Shown here piece by piece: positions 1 through 11,091 of a stretch of DNA of 28,918 nucleotides. Every line of letters starts with the position of its first letter. Position 1 is the stretch's first letter. The translations under genes were made by a program, and so were the position numbers. This DNA comes from Phoronis ovalis (lineage: Eukaryota > Phoronida > Phoronidae): contig JAOXYB010024736.1 in NCBI GenBank assembly GCA_028565635.1, positions 3,322 through 32,239 of the forward strand, given 5' to 3'. Below the pieces are notes generated by a model. The model worked only from the letters and a program-made list of their open reading frames with translations. It was not told the origin of the DNA and searched no databases.

Positions 1-158
1 TAAACATTGCTGTTAAACATTGCTGTTAAACATTGCTGTTAAACATTGCTGTTAAACATTGCTGTTAAACATTGCTGTTAAACATTGCTGGTAAACATTG
101 CTGTTAAACATTGCTGTTAAACATTGCTGTTAAACATTGCTGTTAAACATTGCTGTTA
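1..158. repeat. 13-bp minisatellite (about 12 copies)
   Basis: The window opens inside a tandem array of TAAACATTGCTGT. About twelve head-to-tail copies are visible and they are nearly identical; copy 7 (79-91) ends in GG instead of GT. The array probably continues upstream. It lies in the intron before the first visible zinc-finger exon, whose acceptor ends at 316. Confidence 0.97.
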
Positions 159-316
159 AGGACTGATGGTCTCACTATGTGCCTGTAACTAATCATTAAA
201 TGATTGACATCTGTGAATCGAATGAAGTTAAATTCCATTGAAAAATAGTAGGTAATAAACTCAGACATTGGATGTAAAGATATCAGTGTATATAGGTTTG
301 ATCCTTATTTTTCCAG

Positions 317-3300
317 GTATCATTGTGATTATTGTGAATTTGGTACAACCACCACTGATGAGTTGGAACGTCATATGAAGGGACACCAGGCCACAAACCC
401 TAGTATTGACAATTCGATGGTTTTTATGGTTGAAGAACATGACCACCCTGGTCAAATGATTACAATGCCTCAGCAGAGCTTCTTCAGTGCAGTGATGAAC
501 TGTCCTCAGTGTCACAGATATCCAACGAAAATCAGGTTTGATTTGATAAACCATTTGAAGGAGTGTCAGAAATCCAGGGCAACTGCAGCCCAGACAAAAG
601 TTTGGAGTGAGGCTCCGGGTCCCATCGATTTGACCGTCGACGAATCAAATGGACAGAATACCGACGGGCTTAATGATTCAAAACCCACTGGCTCACCAGG
701 ATGCACACCACTTGATCTTAGCCTTAAAGTAAATCAAACACAATCAGTAGCAGAAAACAATCCTTTCAGCTGTGGCTATTGTAATTTTTCAAGTTCACAG
801 AAATATTATATTCAGATCCATTGTAGTTATGAACATAGAGGAATGCCGGAGAGTATTGTCACCAATTCTCCAGCACGCGCCACTGTTGTCCCATCACCAG
901 TTAAATTACCTCCAACGTACCATGTTGCAAGTTTGTCACAGAAACCACCAAGCAAGCCGCATGAATTGTCGTTGGAACTATCGGCCGTCACCACTCTTGC
1001 AGTTGATACCTTGTCTGCGGATGAAGCCAAAGCTTCAAGTGACATGCTGGATACTAATAAACTAAAAAGAGGCATTGAAAAACTAAGAATGAGGTTGCCT
1101 AATAGATTGTCAGTGGATAATGTTGAGACTGCAAGCATTATATCTGTACCAATGACTTCAAGCGAACCATCAAGGCCTAGTAGTCCACCAACAGAAATGG
1201 TTAAGATTCGACAAGGTCTCCTGAAATTAAGGGCAAAGGTTGCCTCGGTGAAATCAGACGCTGATGTTGTGGACGTGAGTTTAGTAAAAACTGAACCTGT
1301 TGACACTTTGGACGATTTGCCAGTTGGAACTGAAGCAAGTGATATCGATTCGCAGTTGACGCCAACTCCATTGTTAGCGGAAAACACTGTAAACACTAAT
1401 GCTTTCCAAGCAGTCAAGAAGCACTTTCAGTGTGTTTATTGTCAGTACGAAACTAAGTATTCACCAGAGATGGAGAAACATATCTTACGAGTGCATTTAA
1501 AACAAAATGCATTTTTATGTTCCCGTTGTGGATTTGGTTCATTGATCAAGAGTAACTTAATGAAACATTTTCGATATAAACATCGCGGAGTTTCCGTGTC
1601 TGCTGTCGATGTACGATCTTCCCGCGTTGTAGAAGTTGAAACCAGAGACGGAGTTACGCTAATGAAAGCTAAAAATGAGGAAAATCTACACATTGCATCA
1701 ACTTCATCCAAAACTGTGACTAAAGATGACGATGATGGTCCGCGCATCCCTGATTCTACAAACATTGATGTGGAAGATGAACCTTTTGATGACAATGTAA
1801 CTTCACCAAAAAGAAATGGCAAGAAAAGAACGTTTAAATGTCATTATTGTGGTCATAGTAGTTTGTACTGTATCAATGATATAAAAAAGCATGTGATTCG
1901 TAAACATTTAGGCTCTCCTGTTTTCGTATGTCCAAGATGTGAATTTGGCGCCGACAAACGCTTTGAAGTTACAAAACATATCACGAAGGCTCACCCGGCG
2001 TATAATATACCAGATGAGGATATCATTGATAGGAAGGAGAAACTTGTAACTCGAAAAATTGAACTGGAGGAAGAGTACTTATTTATTGTTAAGAGTAAGA
2101 GTCCCGAAGATGTCATACGGACAGGTGACGATTCGCCAAAGAATGATAAACTGGCCGAAAATAATGAAGAGGATTCTGTTATAACCCATAAAGAGTACCT
2201 TTGCGGTCACTGTGATTATAAAAGCGAGCTTGGTATAAGTGAAATTAGTCGGCATATTATTCAGCGCCATCTACCGGAACCAGAATATGCTTGTAAAATG
2301 TGCGATTTTCAAACTGAAGATGAGAGTAAAATGAAACAACATGTAGAGGAATCGCACCCTGCTACACCAGATTGCTTTATTGATACGAAGTCTCGGTTAG
2401 TAACAGATAGAAAAGTTGTTGGAGAAACAGCAAGGTATGTTACTAAAATACAAGATAAACCAGTCAAAAGTTCATCTCCTGAGAAAAAATTTATGTTCTG
2501 TGGATATTGCGATTATTCTAGTCCATACAATGTAACCTTGAAACGACATGTTTTTGCAAGGCATTTCAGTGGTAAGCCATTTCAATGTAAATTATGCAAC
2601 ACTGGCGTTGATGAAATTTCCAAAATGGAACGTCACATGAATAACGATCATCCGCAGAATTTGCGAGCTTACAAACGAAATGCAATCGCTATGAAGAAAA
2701 TCATGAAAGGTACACAAGAGGTAGTCATGATGTTTGTGCAAGAAACGGACAAAGAATCAGAGAGCACAGAACATCTTTGTAAAGCCGAAGAAGACAGCAG
2801 TACTGTTAATGAGAAACCTGCAGGATATTCTTGTGTGTACCTATGCGGTCACTGCGGTAAAGTTGAGAACAGTCGTGTCAGTTCGCTCAAAAGACATATT
2901 GTAATAAAACACATGAAAAAAGCCGCTTATCATTGTGAGAAGTGTGATTTCAGTAGCGGACAACAGGGGAGTATCATTGACCATATGTCCCAGTCACATC
3001 CAGGATTTCTTGTTAGTTTTACTTCCTCGGCAAAAGATGTAAAAGTTGTAAAGAAAAAAGAAGGCGCTATCATGAAATATGTTGGTAAAGTTAAACCTGG
3101 TCTTCCCGTGTTTGGCGCTACTTTGACCGATGAAAGTATTATCACTAAAACTAAGAAAGAAAAAATAATGCTGGAATCCGCTGATGAATTTGCAGACAGC
3201 CAAGATTTGGATGCCAACTTCCATGTTAGACGTGGAGATGGGAGTATGTTTCAACGATTATATACGTGTGGTCTTTGTAACTATACTACGACGAGCTGCC

Positions 3301-4367
3301 TAACTGATGCTAAGAGACATGTTTGTAAAAATCATTTGAAAAGTAGTTTCTTCCAGTGTAAACTTTGTAAGTTTGGATCACATAGGAAAGTCATTGTAGT
3401 CAATCATGTGATGAGGATTCATAAAAGCTGTGAAGACAATTGTGAAAACGTTATGTCCTCGCAACTGATTACTAAGAAAAAGATCCAAGGCAATGAAATA
3501 GTGTATACCGTGCAGATCGCTACAGAAGAAGAGAAGTTGGCAAGACTCGCTGATGCATCATTAGAAGAATCGCTAGAATATGAAGAGTTGATAAATTCTC
3601 CGTCAGCGCCACGGAGTTTAGATGCGAAAGAATTAATTTCTAATCCAGTAAGTTCGTCATATGGTCCGGTGACAAGTACACCTCAAAGCAGGTCGGATGG
3701 AACAAAAGTGCTTACTACTCCAGCTGGTCTTTCAAGAGATAAGAAACTAATGTATTATTGCGCCCATTGTGATTATACTAAAATCTACTTAGGTGACTGT
3801 AAGCGGCATGTGATTAGCAGGCATTTAGAACGCACAGAGTTTCAATGTAAAATATGCAAGAAAAACTTTGAAGCTAAACATAGGCTGATGAGCCACATCA
3901 CTGCTTTACATCCACAGCTACAGGAGGACCCTGTTAAAGCTATACTGGATGCCAAAACCTTCCTGTGCAGCGACTACAGAACACACGGAACTGTGATCTC
4001 TGTAAAAGGCTGGATAAAGCAGGATATTCCTGCGGCTGGAGAATTAATGGTACCAGACTCCAAGGTATTACCTAGTCCGGAGAAATCCATCGATGAATCT
4101 CAAGGCATTGCTATTCGAACATTTGCTTGCGGCCACTGCGACTATGCGAATTCCAGTAGGATTAGGGATGTGAAAATTCATGTATTAAGAAACCATGGTG
4201 GCATGAAGTATGCGTATAATTGTAACATTTGTGGCTTTGGTGCTTTGACAAGAGAGAAGATTGTAATCCATTCACAAGAGCTACACCGGAGTAAAGAGAA
4301 TTATGACGATAACCTAGCCAAATGTGTGGTAGAAACAAGAAGTAACGACAATGGCGAGCGGATTAAG
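317..4367 (+). other. Zinc-finger gene, visible exon 1 (4051 bp)
   Basis: Acceptor TTTTTCCAG ends at 316. Coding begins with the third base of a split codon, then reads YHCDYCEFG, so the first finger starts at the splice junction. The exon holds fingers 1-19. The N-terminal third is a long disordered region with PIDLT (621-635), PLDLS (708-722) and VKTE (1284-1295). From about 1.42 kb fingers run as pairs. Donor AAG|GTATGT starts at 4368. Unspliced, the frame runs to a stop at 4410-4412, which is intronic read-through rather than a real C-terminus, because skipping 4368-4640 continues the frame into more fingers. Confidence 0.93.
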
Positions 4368-7300
4368 GTATGTACTGGTAAACATTGTTTATCCATTGTG
4401 ACAGCTTATTGAAGTAAGAAGATACTTTTAAGGATTGAGTATAAGCCTGTAGGTGTACATATGTGCTTTGACAAGACTTTTGTAGCTGAATTTTCAATAA
4501 TTAGAGGAAAGGAATATCGTGCTTAATAATATTTTTAGTGCATAATTTATTTACCGCCGCCTTTAACCTGTTGTCTTCTCTAATCGGCTTGAATTAAAAC
4601 ATTACTTTTAATTAATTTTGTTTTATGTTTTTTTTTCCAGACGGTACGTCTTAACAGCCAGCAACCTTTAGTTGACAGTCACTGTTTTTATGGCAATAAG
4701 AAATTATACAAGTGTGGTTATTGCTCGTATAGCTCAAGGCATGGTGGGAGCGTTGAGAAGCATGTGACATCTCTACATACTAACGGCTATCAATGCGGAC
4801 ATTGCAACATCAAAGCGCGTCTACGGGAAACCATACGTCAACATCACAAAGAAGATCACCCTGGATTAGAGATTACATACCAAGAAAGAGAAATTCCAAT
4901 TTTAAAAATTCCGTCTTCCTCGCAACGCAACTGCCTCATTGTTAAGGCTGTGAATAGTGTCGATGCAGTGATTGACAGTTCGGAGGGAAGTTCAGCTGCA
5001 AGAAAAATGAAACGTAGACTAAGCCAGCCAATTAAAAGGGATCGTACAATAGTTGCTGATGATGCCAGCTCTAAACACAAAAAAGCTAAAACACAGGAAG
5101 ACGAACCGAGCTCCTGTGATGGTACGGTAATTAATGGTTACCGATGCAAACAGTGTGGTTACACGCGACATCACAAGAATGAAGTTCGTATTCATATTTA
5201 CATGACGCATACTAACTACAGAGCATACAAGTGTGCTTATTGTTCGTATACTGCTGTCACGAACTCGAGAATAAATCTGCATGCTAAAAAAGCTCATCCT
5301 AAAAGACCTAGACGATCTGTGTTACTGCGTAATAAAGCTTTGGAGCAGAAGTCGGAAGCAATGATGAAACCTATTCAAGTGCCACCTTCCGAAATAACCA
5401 TGTCGACACCAAGATATAACCTGTCTAGGTTTTCTGATCCCATGACCACAACAGAAAAAGTGATTCGATGCAACTTTTGTAGTTATGTCACGTTCAAACG
5501 TAATAATTTGGCAAAACATTGCAAGATTCATTTCACGTTCCGTCCGTTTGTATGCGGTTACTGTGATTATGGAGAGTTTGCTAAAAGTAAAATTATTAAT
5601 CACAGCATGATACAGCATCCTGATAAACCGATTAGTATCAAAAATGTTCCAAAGCCAAAACAAGAAGATTTGGTGCTTAAAGACGATTCGTTCAATACTT
5701 CTGCTGATAACTCATCACCATCAAAACAGAGTGCCATAAAGGTTAGTCCACGTACTAACAGAGCTATTCGTCGCCCAAGTCGTTATTTATCACCAGACAA
5801 AGATATTTACGTCTCGGCCCTTCCTTTCAACAATGCTAAACCATTCACTGAAAATGTAGGAACACCAGGTGCCAATGTTAAACCGGTTAGTGATGGTGTG
5901 GGGTCAAGGAGACATAAATGTAACATTTGTGGAAATACTTTCCCTCAGGCTAGAAATATAGAAATTCATGTCCGTCGACATATTGCTTATTATCCATTCA
6001 AATGCAAGTTTTGTTCGTATACGGCAATATCTGCCAAGAAAGTTATAAATCACTCGAAACACAAACATCCTATTCAGCCGCCTAGTTATACATATGTAAG
6101 CCACGCCAAGCTTGAAGCTCAAATGGAAGCGTCTATAGAGTACGATCACTCATTTAGAAAAAGAAAGAGAGTCGTTGATGAATATATTAGTACTCCCCTG
6201 TTGCCTAAGAGACAAAAACTGTTGGCAAGTTCTACAACAGTAGAATCACTGGCACAACCGGAAGCAAAAGGTCGGAACGCTTTTGAACCTAAAGGTCGAA
6301 GCACTTACAGGTGTTGTTACTGTGACTTAGATATGGAAGGTGTTGTGACAGTGAAGAGGCACATGATGAAACACCATAAATATAACCCTTTTAAGTGTAG
6401 CAAATGTTCATTTGCATACTACCTTGTTACAACGGTAAAGAAGCATTATACATCAGTTCATGATAGTAAACCAGTCGTTAATATTGAATTGGATGTGGAC
6501 TTAGATAGAAGATGTATGGAGGACACCTTCAAAATATGTGGATCATTTGGAAGGAGCAATCAACTACTGACATTTAATGATGCCTGTATTAAAAACAAGG
6601 GTGTTACTTTGCCTGTGTATGACCTAGAAATGTTTGTGAAAAGTGAAGGGATGCAAATAGTAGAAAAATCAACAAGTGATATTAAGCCTAAAGAAACTAA
6701 AGAATATCAGTTGAAATGTACATTGTGTGACTATACCTGTAAACATGCTAAATCTATTCGGTATCATCTGATGAAACACAGGAATTATCAACCCTTTGAA
6801 TGTCCGTACTGCACAAGAACGTGCTCATTTGGGTTGAATATGTCGCAGCACATCAGCGTCAAACATCCTGGTAAATGTAGAAAGTATATCATACGCAAAG
6901 TTAAAAAATTAGAGAATTTTATCCATAGAGAATTGCAGGAGATTATGAAAAGAGGAAAACCAGTGAAAGCGAAGGGGAAGATTCCGGCTCAGATTTTAAA
7001 TACTGCAGAAGAGACTGTGATGAAATGTTTCTACTGCAATTATAACTCGCTATGTCTGAAAGATGTCCGAATTCACTTCACCAAAAAGCATCCAACAAAA
7101 ACATTCAGGAAAGTTGATATTACTGCTCCTATTGGTTTTCCGAAAAAAATTAGTCCAGTAAAATCAGTTAAACATGGAAGAGGTGCCAAGTTAACTAGTG
7201 GCTCCTTGAACTTGAAGTCAGATAAGGACATGCCCAGCTCTTCGAAATCAGAAATCAATGAGATGATAGTACCGCACAAAAATGATGACATCACCGAAGT

Positions 7301-8652
7301 CATCAAGTGTACATATTGTGAGAACATCGCCTTGAATCCATTGAATGCTCGGTTACATTGCACTCGCATGCACCCCGGTCAGCAACTAAAAACTGAAGTT
7401 ATCCCAAACCCTAAGTTTATTATCCGGGTGGTGGAACCTGCAGGAAAGAAGTCGAATTGCGAAGTAGATCGTTTCTACTGTGCTTTCTGTAATTACAAGG
7501 GAGATAAGTATCATCAAGTTATGAGACACTACCTGAGAGTTCACGACCCCAATAACCAGAGAGTCAAGTGTGCCCACTGTGATGTCACTGGACATGAAGG
7601 GTAAGCTATACCATGATCTTGTATCTAAAACTAATTGTTCATGATTATTCTGTCATTTTTTTTTCATTTATTCAATTTAATTTATATATAGTGGTGAAAA
7701 CATGTTGATTGGCTTCATGTACTGGGCAAAGATCTGAGAATGAAGATACATTTATTATCGGCCAAAATATTGTACCTTTTGTACCATTAGGCCAGACCAA
7801 AAAGAGACCTTGTTTAACGGGCGCAACCTTTCAAATTTTGGCATTTTCACTTTTTAATAAACTGTTTATTTTTTATTAGCTTTTATATTTTTAACACTAA
7901 AAAAGCCTGACCGACTCAGTTTTAAGGGCTTTTGCCCGTTAAGCAACTTATCTTTTTGGTGTGGCCTTATAACATTTTTGAAAACCTGTTAGCAAAAACA
8001 TATAACTATGTTTTGTTAAGGTAAAGCAGTGGACAGTATAGGATAATTGTACAAGTTATAATCACAAAGCCTTTCAAGTATGTTATACCGTTTGTTTAAT
8101 TACAGACATGAAATTCGAAAGCATTGCCAAAAATATCATCCAAACCTGGAACCAAAGATTATTCATCTTACTGTACCATTGCCACGACCTGGTAAAAATG
8201 TAACAAAAGCGATCGTTGAACACGACTCATTGATTGAGGACGATAGGTTATCCGTCTCAACAACAGCTACAGATCAGTCGGATGTTATTGCCCCCTCTGT
8301 GTACAACTGTGACAAATGCAATTTTTGCGCCACAACCGAGCTTGACCTTGTTGATCATTTATTGTCGCACCAGGAATTAGATCCTACGAAAGAGTTAGAG
8401 TGCGAATTGTGCGATTTGCGTACACGGGACAAGCGTGTTTTTGGTCAACATCTTATGACAACGCATCCAGAATATTTGCCATTTAAATGTGCTCATTGTT
8501 CGAAAAAGGCATTCTTCAGACACTCCATACGGCAACATTGTTTAAAACGACATCAGGATTCAGAAGTAAAAATTGTAGATTTACGACATCCCTTCACATC
8601 TGTTGGAAAGAAAAAAGGTTTGCATCCAACGGTGAAAGTTACGAAAATCTAG
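317..8652 (+). CDS. Giant poly-C2H2 zinc-finger protein (3' part of gene; exons 317-4367, 4641-7600, 8106-8652)
   Basis: Probable nuclear DNA- or RNA-binding regulator. The three exons join without frame break (first base of 317 completes an upstream codon; phase 0 at intron 1, phase 2 at intron 2) and encode 2518 residues ending at TAG 8650-8652. I count 38 finger units: 19 in exon 1, 15 whole ones in exon 2, one split by intron 2 and three in exon 3. All are C-x2-C-x12/13-H-x3/4-H except unit 2 (about 501-570), a C2HC-like form. Fingers come mostly in pairs separated by long acidic or basic linkers. Basic NLS-like runs (RKRKR near 6160, KMKRR near 5008), PIDLT and PLDLS motifs and VKTE sumoylation consensus support a nuclear co-repressor-recruiting role. 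The 5' end is outside the window, so no start codon is assigned. The size and paired fingers resemble ZNF462- or REST-type proteins, but I cannot name an orthologue. Confidence 0.92.
621..722 (+). other. Two CtBP-binding-type motifs, PIDLT and PLDLS
   Basis: In the zinc-finger reading frame, 621-635 encodes PIDLT and 708-722 encodes PLDLS, 29 residues apart in a finger-free acidic stretch. PLDLS is the classical docking motif for the co-repressor CtBP, and PIDLT is a close variant. The motifs are seen directly; the interaction is inferred. Confidence 0.7.
4368..4640 (+). other. Zinc-finger gene intron 1
   Basis: GTATGT donor at 4368 and a long T-tract followed by CCAG ending at 4640. Removal keeps phase 0 and joins ...GERIK to TVRLNS, inside an inter-finger linker. 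The 273-bp intron is AT-rich and shows no other structure. Confidence 0.93.
4641..7600 (+). other. Zinc-finger gene, exon 2 (2960 bp)
   Basis: Reads in frame from the first base (TVRLNSQQPL) and contains fingers 20-34 plus the Cys half of finger 35. Coding clearly begins before the first in-frame ATG or GTG, since finger 20 (YKCGYCSYSS, from about 4707) lies upstream of any candidate start. A long linker of about 100 residues separates fingers 29 and 30 (about 6.47-6.70 kb). Donor GTAAGC begins at 7601, leaving GG of a split Gly codon. Confidence 0.93.
7601..8105 (+). other. Zinc-finger gene intron 2, splitting a finger
   Basis: Donor GTAAGC at 7601; acceptor TTTAATTACAG ends at 8105. Splicing joins CAHCDVTGHEG to HEIRKHCQKYH, restoring C-x2-C-x12-H-x4-H exactly, which validates both junctions. 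The 505-bp intron contains the MITE at 7790-7966. Confidence 0.93.
7790..7966. mobile_element. Harbinger-like MITE (177 bp) with TTA target duplication
   Basis: Terminal inverted repeats of 33 bp (7790-7822 and 7934-7966) match at 28 of 33 positions and start GGCCASACCAAAAAGA. The element is flanked on both sides by TTA (7787-7789 and 7967-7969). A 3-bp TWA duplication with GGCC-type termini is the hallmark of PIF/Harbinger transposons. There is no coding capacity, so it is non-autonomous. It sits in intron 2 of the zinc-finger gene. Confidence 0.8.
8106..8652 (+). other. Zinc-finger gene, terminal coding exon
   Basis: Starts with the last base of the split Gly codon, then HEIRKHCQKYHP completes finger 35. 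Three further fingers follow: YNCDKCNF (x3 His spacing), LECELCDL and FKCAHCSK. The protein ends HPTVKVTKI with TAG at 8650-8652. A donor-like AAAAG|GTAATT at 8681 is beyond the stop and could only serve a 3' UTR intron. Confidence 0.9.
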
Positions 8653-8817
8653 CCACACTGGCATCTTGGAATATTAAAAGGTAATTAGGTGAAGCTACAG
8701 TAATTATTTTGATAGGCCTTTACTACCGTAAGTCTTTTTTTGATTATATGCATGTAAATGCTCATCATTTAGTAGATTGTTTTAAATTTTGTTACAAAGC
8801 AATAGACCATCTTCGTA

Positions 8818-9156
8818 CACTTGGTGGAGGCACTGTCCCAAACCCAGCTGTTCCTGTAATACATTGTTTTGTGAATGACCAATGAATGGATACGTTCTGG
8901 GAACGTTTAGGTGTGCGAGTCAAGAATTGGGTGTAGCCACCAGTTGCAAACCTAAACGTTACAACACATTTTGTGAATAACGCTCAGGCAGTTGTTTATT
9001 TACAAAGTGCAGAATTCTGGGAACGTTTGGGTGTGTGTCAAGAATTGGTGTATATAGCAGTCGCATACCCAAGCATTCCAATACATTTTGTGAATGAACG
9101 ATCAGGCAGTTGTTTATTTACAAAGTGCAGAATTCTACTGGTGGCTCCACCAAGTG
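8818..9156. repeat. Repeat element with terminal inverted repeats and internal tandem units
   Basis: Ends are inverted copies, CACTTGGTGGAGGCAC (8818-8833) and its complement (9141-9156), matching 15 of 16. Inside, a unit starting TTTTGTGAAT recurs at 8867, 8969 and about 9086 (spacing about 102 and 117 bp), and CTGGGAACGTTTRGGTGTG occurs at about 8897 and 9017. It resembles a non-autonomous DNA transposon or MITE built of tandem units. The flanks show no clear target duplication. Confidence 0.6.
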
Positions 9157-10039
9157 CATGCAAATAACACCAAGCCACTGTTACAAGTATACTGGTATTA
9201 TTTGTGCAAGGACCAAACACTGAAAACAATTTAAGAAATGAAATGAATTAATATTAAATTCCTAATTTTAGAGTAACATTTAAATTTTAATATTTGCTTT
9301 GTTTTGGTAAAGCATCGTACATGTAAATGGTATTTAAAACGTCACGTTTTGTACAGGGGTTAAATAACAGTGATATGTTAATTTGCATTTTTTGTATGTA
9401 CCAGTATCTATAAATTAATTTTAGATATAATCATGCTATTGATTTGATATTTAATGAGCTTCCAATATGATAGCAGATAGCTTCAGGAAAAGAATTGAAA
9501 GTATTAGGAAACTAACTGACCTCATAAAATTCTTATATAACTTGTAGCAGCAAGTATTAAAATTCTTTTCAGACAAAATATGTTATTGTTCAACTGTCAT
9601 GTTAATATCATTTGATCTATTGATAATCATGTCATTAAAATTTCAGTTCAGGTAATAAATAGCATAGAAACAGAGTTGTGAGTGACAGTAGACATACGAT
9701 GTTGACTTAAGTGTACTACAATATACTTGTGTTGCTCTGTGATGTTCAACTTGGTCACCACTTTTATATGCTACGAACATACTTGCTAATGAGGCATGCA
9801 TAAATTATGGGAAACGTGACTTGTACATAGTGTAACGTTTTTATAGTCATAAATAATACTCGTGTTTTTTTTAGGAATTATTTTATATAAAACTGGCCAG
9901 TATGTAAATAGTTCTAGTTTGTAGTATGTTGATGTTTATTATAATTTGATAATTATATAATTATTATTTCAGTTCAAGTTGCTACCTTATACATGTATAT
10001 ATATAAATGTATTATGTGTATTCTTGCATCAATGGCAAA

Positions 10040-10045
10040 AATAAA
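10040..10045 (+). terminator. Poly(A) signal AATAAA, candidate for the zinc-finger gene
   Basis: Canonical AATAAA about 1.39 kb after the stop codon; another lies at 9654-9659. Which is used cannot be decided from sequence. Confidence 0.4.
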
Positions 10046-10100
10046 TATAATGTAAAATACTACCAATAACTTTTATTATAAAAACTATTTGTCAGCACTG

Positions 10101-10209
10101 ATAGATAATCACTGAAAAGATTGTGAATACAGTATTCATGGCAAGCATTCATCTAGATAATCACTGTGAACATTGTGACTATAGTATTTAATTGATGGCA
10201 AGCATTCAT
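10101..10209. repeat. Two-copy tandem duplication (about 52-57 bp)
   Basis: TAGATAATCACTG...GGCAAGCATTCAT occurs at 10101-10152 and again at 10153-10209, diverged and with a small insertion in copy 2. It lies between the two convergent genes. Confidence 0.75.
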
Positions 10210-10985
10210 GATAAACCTCGTCAAGCAATGCAAAGAATGTGCTAACTTCAGTGGAGTTGGGGAGTTCGATCAAACTTCTTTCAACTAATACAAAACTAAA
10301 TAAACTTAAATAACAAAAACTCTTAAAAAGCAAGAAATGTGCTGCAATTTAAAAAAATCAAACCCTCCAAACTAAATACCTGGGATTGCCCTGTGCCTTC
10401 TCAACTAACGTCTGGGTTTAACCATAGTCAATTTTCATTACATTCCTTCAAGTTAACAAGAGCAAATAAAATATGTCGTGACACTTTTGAGCAAAGACAT
10501 ATTAGCTTGTCACTTGTTTGGTTGTGTTGCTGACCAATTTCGCTTCAGATTTCACTAGTTGTCTGCTTGTTACATCTTGTGTATTTTTTTATTGGCGTCT
10601 AGAATTTCTCTGGAACTTTATATACAAATAAAGGGATTGCCGTTTTGCTTTTTGAGATAATAAATGGTTATGCTCAGACATTTGAGAAGACACAGAACAC
10701 TAACAGATTTATTTATTGAGACAGGGACTGCCCATGAACTTTCATATGTTTGTTGGTCCTGACCAATGCTGCATGACCGCATTTTTGCAGTTTAGTGGGT
10801 TGTTGACGGTATCATGTGTTAAAAGCAGCAGATATACTCGGAATAGATAGCTATGTAAAGTATGACAAAATTGCTAGCTGTATACATGAAGCCAGCTAGT
10901 ATAAACTGGTCAGAAATAATGCTATAAATACATAGTTACATAATACTTGCAATTCGGCAACAAATGTTCAAGAAAACTGGATATC
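10210..10985. other. Intergenic / convergent 3' flank
   Basis: No supported coding sequence on either strand. The right side probably includes the 3' UTR of the - strand SMPD4 gene, with its poly(A) signal at 10708-10717. Confidence 0.5.
10708..10717 (-). terminator. SMPD4: Overlapping poly(A) signals for SMPD4
   Basis: On the - strand this reads AATAAATAAA, two overlapping canonical hexamers about 375 bp after the SMPD4 stop codon, a sensible 3' UTR length. Confidence 0.5.
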
Positions 10986-11089
10986 TTTGTCTGTACACAT
11001 ACCCATCTCTGCTTAAAAGAGCGTCTTAATGCTGCCGTCCTGTTTGTACACACATCTCTGGTCAACAGAGCGTCTAACACTACCGTCTG
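10986..11089. repeat. Two-copy tandem duplication (about 50-55 bp) beside the SMPD4 stop
   Basis: Copies at 10986-11040 and 11041-11089 share TTTGTACACA...CATCTCTG...AGAGCGTCT...CCGTC. They abut the SMPD4 stop codon, so they lie in the proximal 3' UTR. Confidence 0.75.
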
Positions 11090-11091
11090 TT

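Larger units (their letters stand above)
8653..10065 (+). other. Probable 3' UTR / 3' flank of the zinc-finger gene
   Basis: No credible ORF. AT-rich sequence with poly(A) signals AATAAA at 9654-9659 and 10040-10045; the second would make a UTR of about 1.4 kb. It contains the repeat element at 8818-9156. UTR extent is inference. Confidence 0.4.

Noticed and set aside
4368..4412. Zinc-finger frame ending at 4412
   Set aside because: The last 15 codons lie past a strong AAG|GTATGT donor, and removing 4368-4640 restores a long in-frame continuation.
8487..8684. Second + strand frame overlapping the last zinc-finger exon
   Set aside because: Out-of-frame shadow; the finger frame carries intact C2H2 motifs.
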